The notes under the pieces are model-generated. The model ran no database searches. It was given only the letters and a program-made list of their open reading frames with translations, and was not told where the DNA came from. From the NCBI GenBank assembly GCA_943324025.2, contig CALPKA020000050.1, positions 1 through 5,467 of the forward strand: DNA of 5,467 nucleotides. Reading direction: 5' to 3'. Below, in pieces: positions 1-5,291 of the stretch (its first letter is position 1; every line of letters starts with the position of its first letter). Position numbers and translations under genes: made by a program. Source of the DNA: Bifidobacterium breve. Lineage in GTDB: Bacteria; Actinomycetota; Actinomycetes; Nanopelagicales; Nanopelagicaceae.

Positions 1-349
1 GAAGGTTGGAGTAGCAGTAAAGCCAGGTACATCCTTTTCTTTGGTAGAACCCTTTATTGAGCAGATTGACCTTCTATTGGTTATGACTGTGGAGCCTGGT
101 TTTGGTGGGCAGTCATTCATGCATGATCAAATGGATAAGGTTAAAACTGCTCGCTCTAGAATTGAATTAATAAAGGGCACTAAGCCTTTAATTCAAGTTG
201 ATGGTGGAATTTCACTTGAAACAATTGGAGAAGCTGCCAATGCAGGAGCTAATTGTTTTGTCGCGGGGAGTGCAGTTTATAAATCAGCAGATCCTGAGAA
301 TATGGTGCAGATGTTGCGCAAATCTGCCGAAGAGCATTTTAAGTACTAA
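1..349 (+). CDS. rpe: Ribulose-phosphate 3-epimerase, C-terminal part (5' truncated by window)
   Basis: Interconverts ribulose 5-phosphate and xylulose 5-phosphate in the cytosolic pentose phosphate pathway. Reading begins at base 2 and stays open to the TAA at 347-349. About 115 C-terminal residues are visible, roughly half of a usual 215-230 residue enzyme. The TIM-barrel signatures are clear: 'VAVKPGT', then 'VMTVEPGFGGQSF' (the strand and phosphate-binding loop typical of Rpe), then 'QVDGGIS', whose Asp (codon 200-202) corresponds to the second catalytic acid, and finally 'FVAGSAVY', the last phosphate-binding segment. The N-terminal part with the metal-binding His and first catalytic Asp lies outside the window. 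A TTG at 41 is internal to the gene, not a start. The 3' end overlaps the convergent serB gene by 4 bp, so no terminator fits between them. Identification is secure. Confidence 0.95.
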   Translation, partial: KVGVAVKPGTSFSLVEPFIEQIDLLLVMTVEPGFGGQSFMHDQMDKVKTARSRIELIKGTKPLIQVDGGISLETIGEAANAGANCFVAGSAVYKSADPENMVQMLRKSAEEHFKY

Positions 350-1518
350 ATATATATCCCCATTAAAAATAGTACTGCAGATAAATCGGCAGTGTTGAGA
401 GTAGTATTAGCTGAAGCTGCAACTTTTGGTTTTGCATTGAACGCGATACCTAAACCAGCAGTTTTGATCATTTCCAAATCATTTGCGCCATCACCAATAG
501 CCACGGTTTGATCAAGTGAAACATTTTCTTCTTTTGCAAATTCTTCAAGAGCTTGTCGTTTAGCGGCAGCGTCGATAACAGGCCCTTCCAATTCACCTGT
601 TAATTGACCATTTGCAGTTTTGAGTTTATTTGCACGAAAGAAATCTACATTTAAATCTGTGAGCAGAGGTTCGATCACGTTTATAAATCCACCAGAAACT
701 ACACCTACCTTATGACCTTGCTTATGTAGTTCAGCGATCAAAACCTTGGCCCCTTTTGTAAAGGTAATCTCTTTTCGAACAACCTCTAAGATATTCTCCG
801 GCAAACCTTTAAGCAGCGCCACTCTTTCAACGAGCGCCGATTTGAAATCTATCTCGCCATTCATTGCCTTGCGAGTCAATTCCGAGACCGCTTCAGATTT
901 GCCTGAGTGATTTGCAAGTAGATCAATTACCTCTTGTTCGATAAGTGTTGAATCCATATCCAAAATAACGATTCGTTTTGAACGGCGTAAAGACCCACCA
1001 GGCTCAACAGCTAGATCTATGTGATTATTGATAGCGATGGAGGTGAGTGCTTCCTGTACTATTTTTATTGAATCGTTGGGGATTGTTAAATTCATCTCTA
1101 TGGCAATTACTGGATTTCGCGCAGTTCGCTTGATAGCGGTTATGTTTCCACCCAATCTTGCGATTTCAGATGCTACGGCGGATAGGCCAACCGGCTTAAT
1201 TTCACTGCCAACTATTACCACTCTAAGGTTGTCGGAAGCATCTTCATTTATATTCGTTTGAACAAAATCAATAGCAATATCTAGTTGCAGTTTCTCTTGC
1301 AGTAGGTCTAAATCGCTTGCAATTGCTTCGGCGTGAGCTTCATCAAGGGTAATAAGCACTGTTAGAAGGAGCCGGTCGCGAATTACTAGTTGTTCAATAT
1401 CTAAAATATTGACGGCAAATTCAGAGAGCGTACTCATTAAACTTTGGGTGATTCCTGGCCTATCTTGGCCGGAAACAAGTATGAGACCAGTGAAGCTCTC
1501 TTTTTTATCGATCGGCAT
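346..1518 (-). CDS. serB: Phosphoserine phosphatase SerB with two N-terminal ACT domains
   Basis: Hydrolyses O-phospho-L-serine to L-serine, the last step of the phosphorylated serine pathway. The 390-residue length fits the ACT-ACT-HAD form (M. tuberculosis SerB2 is about 409). The first ACT domain is about residues 9-85 ('LVSGQDRPGIT') and the second about 98-172 ('VVIVGSEIKPVGLSAVASEIA'). The HAD domain begins at about 182. Motif I is 'DMDST' 187-191, with the nucleophile D187 and general acid D189, followed by E194. The cap region holds R216 in 'ELTRKAMNGEIDF'. Motif II is S275 in 'VVSGGF', the motif III Lys is probably K320, and motif IV is 'GDGANDLEM' with D343 and D347. All catalytic residues are present. 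The ATG at 1518 is the first usable start because an in-frame TAA lies four codons upstream. No Shine-Dalgarno site is visible; a TAATCT box 6 nt before the ATG suggests a leaderless mRNA. ACT domains normally bind amino acids, so allosteric control by serine is plausible. Confidence 0.96.
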   Translation of the reverse strand: MPIDKKESFTGLILVSGQDRPGITQSLMSTLSEFAVNILDIEQLVIRDRLLLTVLITLDEAHAEAIASDLDLLQEKLQLDIAIDFVQTNINEDASDNLRVVIVGSEIKPVGLSAVASEIARLGGNITAIKRTARNPVIAIEMNLTIPNDSIKIVQEALTSIAINNHIDLAVEPGGSLRRSKRIVILDMDSTLIEQEVIDLLANHSGKSEAVSELTRKAMNGEIDFKSALVERVALLKGLPENILEVVRKEITFTKGAKVLIAELHKQGHKVGVVSGGFINVIEPLLTDLNVDFFRANKLKTANGQLTGELEGPVIDAAAKRQALEEFAKEENVSLDQTVAIGDGANDLEMIKTAGLGIAFNAKPKVAASANTTLNTADLSAVLFLMGIYI

Positions 1519-1524
1519 TGGGTC

Positions 1525-1530
1525 AGATTA
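1525..1530 (-). promoter_or_regulatory. Candidate -10 box for a leaderless serB transcript
   Basis: On the - strand TAATCT is followed by six bases (GACCCA) and then the serB ATG at 1518, so the A of the start codon would be the first transcribed base. This is the TANNNT-to-ATG geometry of actinobacterial leaderless mRNAs. The box also holds an in-frame TAA, ruling out a longer protein. No convincing -35 hexamer is seen. Confidence 0.55.
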
Positions 1531-1554
1531 ACCATATTCAGAGCCAAGGCGAGG

Positions 1555-1560
1555 TATCTT
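1555..1560 (+). promoter_or_regulatory. Candidate -10 box for the ABC ATPase-ung operon
   Basis: TATCTT ends 8 nt before the ATG at 1569, again fitting TANNNT and a leaderless or near-leaderless start. It lies 24 bp from the opposing serB box in the 50-bp divergent spacer. A GAGG at 1551-1554 is too far (14 nt) from the ATG to be a good ribosome site. No clear -35 is present. Confidence 0.4.
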
Positions 1561-1568
1561 TCACTCCT

Positions 1569-2351
1569 ATGAGCGCCATTCTGGAATTATCAAGCATCAG
1601 CGTTCAAAGGGGCGATCAGATAATCCTGGGTCCTTTAGATTGGCAAGTGTTAGAAGGTCAGCGTTGGGTTGTTTTAGGCCCAAATGGCGCAGGTAAAACT
1701 ACTCTGCTTCAAATCTGCTCATCACTTATTCATCCAACAACTGGCTCCATATCAATTCTTGGGCAAACCTTGGGCAAGGTAGATGTATTTGAACTTCGAA
1801 CCCGTATTGGCCTAACTTCATCCGCATTAGTGGATCAATTACCATCAGATGAACTAGTTATGGATGTAGTTTTAACTGCAGCTTATGCAATGTTCGGCCG
1901 TTGGCAAGAAAAATATGATTTATGGGATGAGTCCCGGGCTATGGCATTGCTTACCGCACTTGGTGTTCGAGAGCTAGGTAATAGAGTTTATGGAACCTTA
2001 AGTGATGGAGAGAAGAAACGTGTGCAAATTGCAAGAGCGCTTATGGCAGACCCAGAGCTTATACTTTTAGATGAACCTGCGTCAGCATTGGATTTAGGAG
2101 GAAGAGAGGATTTACTAAAGCGGATTGAAACCTTCTCAAAAGATCCTTTAGCCCCAGCTACGGTAATCGTCACTCATCACATTGAAGAAATTCCTTCTGG
2201 AACTACCCATGCCCTACTTTTACGTGATGGCAAAACTGTCGCTCAAGGAGAAATTGAATCGGTGATTAATGATGAGAATTTAAGTGTTGCCTATGGTTTA
2301 CCAATTTCTGTTCAAGCCGAGCATGGTCGGTATTTTGCTCGTGCCCGTTAA
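1569..2351 (+). CDS. Orphan ABC-type ATP-binding protein (Rv3041c-like)
   Basis: A single soluble ABC nucleotide-binding domain of 260 residues. Walker A is 'GPNGAGKTT' 37-45, the signature is 'LSDGE' 144-148 (a variant of LSGGQ), Walker B is 'LILLDEP' 164-170 with catalytic E169, the D-loop is 'SALD' 172-175, and the switch His is H203 in 'VTHH'. The usual Q-loop Gln is absent: the region after the 'RTRIGL' strand reads 'TSSAL' (83-87). No membrane segments and no permease gene are in the window, so the transported substrate, if any, is unknown. From memory it resembles the ATPase next to serB2 in M. tuberculosis (Rv3041c). The frame is open further upstream from a TTG at 1518, but the ABC fold begins right after the ATG at 1569, making that the better start. 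It has no well-spaced Shine-Dalgarno site; a TATCTT box ends 8 nt before the ATG. It is the first gene of an operon with ung. It could serve a remote permease or a non-transport role. Confidence 0.9.
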   Translation: MSAILELSSISVQRGDQIILGPLDWQVLEGQRWVVLGPNGAGKTTLLQICSSLIHPTTGSISILGQTLGKVDVFELRTRIGLTSSALVDQLPSDELVMDVVLTAAYAMFGRWQEKYDLWDESRAMALLTALGVRELGNRVYGTLSDGEKKRVQIARALMADPELILLDEPASALDLGGREDLLKRIETFSKDPLAPATVIVTHHIEEIPSGTTHALLLRDGKTVAQGEIESVINDENLSVAYGLPISVQAEHGRYFARAR

Positions 2352-2973
2352 CCTTCAACAGCACCTTCCAGAAGATTGGTCAAAGATAGTTGATTTAAAT
2401 CTACTCAAAACTATTGAAGCGCAATTAGGTGAAGATTTCCTGCCAGAACCCAATAATGTATTTAGAGCTTTAACTTTAGCGCCCGAAAAAGTTAAGGTTT
2501 TAATAGTTGGTCAAGATCCATATCCAAATGCAGATCATGCAATGGGACTAGCTTTTTCAGTGAACAAAACTGTTTCAGCGTTACCTGCTTCGTTGAAAAA
2601 CATATTCAAGGAATTGGAATCAGATCTAGGTGTGGTTAGAACAAATGGAGATCTAAGCGACTGGGTTGATCAAGGCGTATTGCTTCTTAATACCACTTTA
2701 ACTTTTAACCCAACACAACCACGTCAACATCTAAATATTGGTTGGGATTTGTTTACCAAATCAATCATTGAATATGCCGGCAAAAACGGTGCGATCGGAG
2801 TTTTGTGGGGAAACCATGCAAATGCGATGAAAAATTTCTTTTTACCAGATCGCGTTATTACCTCTGTTCATCCAAGTCCACTCTCGGCCTATAAAGGGTT
2901 TTTTGATTCCAAACCATTTAGCAGAGTGAATCAGATACTTACCAAACAAGGAATTTCTGAAATTAAATGGTAA
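2341..2973 (+). CDS. ung: Uracil-DNA glycosylase, family 1
   Basis: Removes uracil from DNA, starting base excision repair of deaminated cytosine or misincorporated dUMP. From the GTG at 2341 the protein is 210 residues. The water-activating loop is 'GQDPYP' 58-63 with catalytic D59 and Y61, which excludes thymine. F72 in 'GLAFSV' stacks on uracil, N117 in 'LLLNTTL' reads the base, and 'HPSPLSAYKGFF' 177-188 carries catalytic H177 and the DNA-intercalating L181. The GQDPYP form and the C-terminal 'EIKW' resemble mycobacterial Ung. The frame stays open upstream to 2284 with an ATG at 2323. I prefer GTG 2341 because it puts the first conserved Trp (W13) at the distance from the start seen in the mycobacterial enzyme. 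No strong Shine-Dalgarno site precedes either start, and the start overlaps the 3' end of the ABC gene by 11 bp, so translational coupling is likely. The TAA stop runs directly into a terminator hairpin. Confidence 0.96.
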   Translation: MPVNLQQHLPEDWSKIVDLNLLKTIEAQLGEDFLPEPNNVFRALTLAPEKVKVLIVGQDPYPNADHAMGLAFSVNKTVSALPASLKNIFKELESDLGVVRTNGDLSDWVDQGVLLLNTTLTFNPTQPRQHLNIGWDLFTKSIIEYAGKNGAIGVLWGNHANAMKNFFLPDRVITSVHPSPLSAYKGFFDSKPFSRVNQILTKQGISEIKW

Positions 2974-3005
2974 AGGGGCGAACCTTTCGGTCCGCCCCTT
3001 TGTTT
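2972..3005. terminator. Hairpin terminator between convergent ung and permease genes, probably bidirectional
   Basis: A perfect 9-bp stem, AAAGGGGCG (2972-2980) with CGCCCCTTT (2993-3001), is extended after one mismatch by ACC/GGT around a TTTC loop. On the + strand it continues into GTTTAGATCTTTT, a fair U-rich tail. On the - strand the stem's own TTT is followed by ACCATTTAATTT, which is weaker. The stem shares two bases with the ung stop codon and lies 12 bp past the permease stop codon, so it can end transcripts from both sides. Confidence 0.9.
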
Positions 3006-3012
3006 AGATCTT

Positions 3013-4449
3013 TTATGCAGTCCAAATATTAATTGGAGATTGCAAGAAGTAGACCATAAATAGACCAGCTACTATCCAAAGTAGAGGACTAATTTCCTTT
3101 GTACGTCCCTGGAACAATCTGATTACTACATAGGAAACAAAACCTGCTCCAATACCTACAGAAATATTGTAGGTAAATGGCATCAAGATAATTGTTAAGA
3201 ATGCAGGAATTGCAATTCCAAGATCATCCCAATCGATTCCCTTAATTTGAGTCATCATTAAGAAACCAACGATTACCAAAGCTGGTGTTGCAGCCTCGTA
3301 AGGAATGATTGCAACTAGTGGAGCTAAGAAGGTTGTTAATAGGAAAAGAACTCCAGTTACAACTGAAGCTAAACCTGTTCGTGCACCTTCGCCAACGCCA
3401 GAGGCTGATTCGATATATGAAGTGTTTGAAGATACTGATCCTGCACCGCCAGCGGCAGCAGCAATAGAGTCAATAAGAAGAATGCGATTAGCACCCTCTA
3501 CATTTCCATCTCTATCTACAAGACCTGCTTGGCTACCAATTGCAGTCATAGTTCCCATGGTGTCGAAGAAATCTGCTAGTAGTAATGTGAATACAAGCAG
3601 AACTGCGGCCACTAGAGAGATTCGATCAAATCCACCGAGTAGATTGAAATCTCCGATGATGTCGAATTTAGGAGTAGCTGCTACCGATTCAGGCATTGCA
3701 GGAACATTTAAGTTCCAGCCCTTAGGGTTAACTTCACCAGTTGCTCCATTAAATAGTGGTCCAATTTTGAATGCAGACTCAATTGCAATCGCTGCGGCAG
3801 TTGCGGCCACGATTCCAATAAGAATTGCAGCTTTTACTTTCTTAACTGTTAATGCAATTGTAAGGAATAATCCAAAAGCAAAAACAACTACAGGCCAACC
3901 AACTAGATTTCCGTTGTCGCCTAAAGTAACTGGTACAGGTCCAGTTCCGGTTCTGCGAACAAAACCAGCATCAACTAAACCGATAAGTGCAATGAATAGA
4001 CCAATACCTACTGAGATTGCGATCTTTAATTGGGTAGGAACAGCGCGGAAAACTGCTGTTCTGAATCCAGTTAGAACCAAAATCAGGATGATTAATCCTT
4101 CAAGTACAACCAAGCCCATGGCATCTGCCCAGGTCATTTTAGAGGCGATACCAACAGCAACGAATGTGTTTAAACCTAATCCGGTTGCAATGGCTAATGG
4201 AAAGTTAGCGACTACGCCCATCAAGATGGTCATAACGCCGGCAATGAGTGCGGTGGCTGCTGCAACTAATGCAAGATTAGGTGCATCTCCGCCGCCAATG
4301 TATTTTCCATCAGCATCTTTTGCTAAACCGATGATGAGTGGATTGAGCGCAACTATGTAGGCCATGGTGAAAAATGTGACGACTCCGCCACGAACTTCAC
4401 GAGCTACGGTTGAGCCACGCTGACTGATTTTAAAGAAACTATCAAGCAT
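3013..4449 (-). CDS. NCS2 family nucleobase permease (AzgA/PbuG/GhxP group)
   Basis: Inner-membrane importer of the NCS2 (COG2252-like) group, whose characterised members take up adenine, guanine or hypoxanthine with protons. The 478-residue length and largely hydrophobic profile fit the 14-segment UapA/UraA-type fold. Family signatures in order are 'REVRGGVVTFFTMAYIVALNP' (18-37, split here as REVRGGVV and FFTMAYIV), 'ATGLGLNTFVA' 88-98, 'LLADFFDTMGT' 290-300 containing the conserved acidic/TM8 substrate region, and 'SSNTSYIESASGVGEGARTG' 340-359 covering the TM10 region. A polar stretch at about 231-270 precedes the DFFDTMGT segment, as I recall for actinobacterial members. The ATG at 4449 has a Shine-Dalgarno site 8 nt upstream, which fixes the start. 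The exact purine cannot be told from sequence. A YczE-like gene lies 92 bp upstream on the same strand; no purine riboswitch fits in that gap. The 3' end faces ung across a shared terminator. Confidence 0.93.
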   Translation of the reverse strand: MLDSFFKISQRGSTVAREVRGGVVTFFTMAYIVALNPLIIGLAKDADGKYIGGGDAPNLALVAAATALIAGVMTILMGVVANFPLAIATGLGLNTFVAVGIASKMTWADAMGLVVLEGLIILILVLTGFRTAVFRAVPTQLKIAISVGIGLFIALIGLVDAGFVRRTGTGPVPVTLGDNGNLVGWPVVVFAFGLFLTIALTVKKVKAAILIGIVAATAAAIAIESAFKIGPLFNGATGEVNPKGWNLNVPAMPESVAATPKFDIIGDFNLLGGFDRISLVAAVLLVFTLLLADFFDTMGTMTAIGSQAGLVDRDGNVEGANRILLIDSIAAAAGGAGSVSSNTSYIESASGVGEGARTGLASVVTGVLFLLTTFLAPLVAIIPYEAATPALVIVGFLMMTQIKGIDWDDLGIAIPAFLTIILMPFTYNISVGIGAGFVSYVVIRLFQGRTKEISPLLWIVAGLFMVYFLQSPINIWTA

Positions 4450-4457
4450 GGAATAGA

Positions 4458-4464
4458 CCCTTCT
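4458..4464 (-). promoter_or_regulatory. Ribosome binding site of the NCS2 permease gene
   Basis: On the - strand AGAAGGG sits 8 nt before the ATG at 4449, a good match to the anti-Shine-Dalgarno and at the right distance. It decides the permease start and contrasts with the serB, ABC and YczE-like starts in this window, which have none. Its presence means the permease mRNA has a leader, or comes from read-through of the YczE-like gene. Confidence 0.75.
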
Positions 4465-4472
4465 GTTTTTTT

Positions 4473-4494
4473 AACATGGTGTTTTCGACATGTT
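4473..4494. repeat. Inverted repeat upstream of the permease gene, possible operator
   Basis: Perfect 6-bp arms AACATG (4473-4478) and CATGTT (4489-4494) flank a 10-bp spacer, with centres about one and a half helical turns apart (16 bp). It lies 24 bp before the permease ATG and just upstream of the ribosome binding site. On the - strand a CTGACA at 4499-4494 could act as a -35 element with the repeat filling the spacer, but the matching -10 (TGTTAA, 4476-4471) is poor. It could bind a dimeric repressor responding to purines; that is inference. A 6-bp arm can also arise by chance. Confidence 0.35.
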
Positions 4495-4541
4495 GTCAGA
4501 TGCGGTCCGACAAACCGAGGGGAGTGCTACAACCTTATTCG

Positions 4542-5249
4542 CTACTTACTGGTAATCCGGTCTACAACACCAAGGGAAATTGCCACAGATTGGCCAATTA
4601 AGAGCGCAAAGAGGGCTGTACCGATACCCAATGATCCACCCAGAAGGGCACCAACGCTTAACGCGATGATCTCGATGCCTAGGCGAACTCGTCCAACCCG
4701 AACCCCAGTTTTGTAGTGCAAACCAGTCATAAGTCCATCTCTGGGACCTGTACCCAGCCCACAAGTTATATATAAAGCTGATCCAAAACCAACTAGCGTG
4801 ATTCCAACAAATATATAAAATAATTGAAGAGAAAGATTCTCTGTTGAGGGGATTATATGTAAGCCCAGCTCAATTGCAGTAGCGATAACTACAATATTTG
4901 CCAAAGTTCCAAATCCTGGCTTTTGGCGTAATGGAATCCATAGCAGCAGGATGAATACTGAAATAATAAAGGTAGATTCACCAATATTAAGAGGAGTATT
5001 GAGTGAGATTCCTTCCGCTAACACAGTCCATGGAGAGTTGCCTAGCGTACTCATGATTAAAAAAGCATCGCCTAGACCGAAAATTGTTAATCCAAATATC
5101 AAAATTAATAATCTTTCAAGATGATATCTACCCAAGCCCAATGACCAGGTTGATTCAGCTCGCCAAGGCGTGTGAGGAATAGTTCTTGAGGGTTTGAGCA
5201 ATATTGCAATTTTTTGAATCCAAATTGAAGGATTATTCTTATCGCTCAC
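4542..5249 (-). CDS. YczE/YyaS/YitT-type integral membrane protein of unknown function
   Basis: A 235-residue membrane protein with a polar N-terminal tail (about 1-42) and then five or six hydrophobic segments. It matches the YczE/YyaS family, which has no established biochemical role. The body is an internal duplication with a constant offset of 96 residues. 'LGNSPWTVLAEG' (69-80) aligns with 'LGTGPRDGLMTG' (165-176), and 'GFGT' (112-115) with 'GIGT' (208-211), each followed by a hydrophobic helix. The second copy keeps the charged pair R170-D171; the first has W74-T75 there. The start is GTG at 5249, forced by an in-frame TAG four codons upstream. There is no Shine-Dalgarno site, but a TAGAGT box lies 6 nt before the GTG, suggesting a leaderless mRNA. 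It is divergent from uppP and upstream of the NCS2 permease on the same strand. Family assignment is fairly sure; transport or regulatory function is unknown. Confidence 0.82.
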   Translation of the reverse strand: MSDKNNPSIWIQKIAILLKPSRTIPHTPWRAESTWSLGLGRYHLERLLILIFGLTIFGLGDAFLIMSTLGNSPWTVLAEGISLNTPLNIGESTFIISVFILLLWIPLRQKPGFGTLANIVVIATAIELGLHIIPSTENLSLQLFYIFVGITLVGFGSALYITCGLGTGPRDGLMTGLHYKTGVRVGRVRLGIEIIALSVGALLGGSLGIGTALFALLIGQSVAISLGVVDRITSK

Positions 5250-5255
5250 TGGTAA

Positions 5256-5261
5256 ACTCTA
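5256..5261 (-). promoter_or_regulatory. Candidate -10 box for a leaderless YczE-like transcript
   Basis: On the - strand TAGAGT is followed by exactly six bases (TTACCA) and then the GTG at 5249. The box includes an in-frame TAG stop, so GTG is the first possible start. The arrangement matches that at serB. No clear -35 hexamer is seen. Confidence 0.5.
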
Positions 5262-5263
5262 TC

Positions 5264-5277
5264 TTAGAATCTTCTAA
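5264..5277. repeat. Palindrome in the yczE-like/uppP divergent promoter, possible operator
   Basis: TTAGAA (5264-5269) and TTCTAA (5272-5277) are perfect 6-bp arms around a 2-bp centre. Flanking TCTTAGAA and TTCTAAAGA give a slightly longer imperfect match. It covers the candidate uppP -10 box and lies just upstream of the YczE-like one, so a bound protein could control both genes. No regulator is identified. Confidence 0.45.
5265..5270 (+). promoter_or_regulatory. Candidate -10 box for uppP
   Basis: TAGAAT differs from the TATAAT consensus at one base and lies 21 bp before the TTG start of uppP, predicting a leader of about 14-15 nt. It sits inside the 14-bp palindrome and next to the opposing YczE-like box, so the two promoters overlap. 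No convincing -35 is present. Confidence 0.35.
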
Positions 5278-5291
5278 AGAATGGTTAAACA

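Noticed and set aside
1518..1568. TTG-started 17-residue N-terminal extension of the ABC ATPase
   Set aside because: The extension has no ABC-fold features and would begin at the serB start codon. The ATG at 1569 lies right before the first strand of the domain.
1988..2173. Short - strand open frame inside the ABC gene, and similar ones at 198-398 and 1028-1261 in rpe and serB
   Set aside because: All lie within strongly supported genes in other frames and show no motif or start signal of their own.
3305..4360. A 351-codon open frame on the + strand, antisense to the permease
   Set aside because: Its translation is low-complexity (rich in A, T, P, S) with no recognisable motif, and it mirrors the well-supported permease codons. 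It is a by-product of the permease's composition, not a gene.
4450..4541. Purine riboswitch before the permease
   Set aside because: The gap is only 92 bp, and I could not find the three-way junction with the conserved loop and junction bases. Only small hairpins are present.
4546..4764. A 72-codon - strand open frame inside the YczE-like gene
   Set aside because: It is a shifted frame of the real gene, rich in Trp and Arg with no membrane or domain pattern, and there is no sign of a frameshift in the longer frame.
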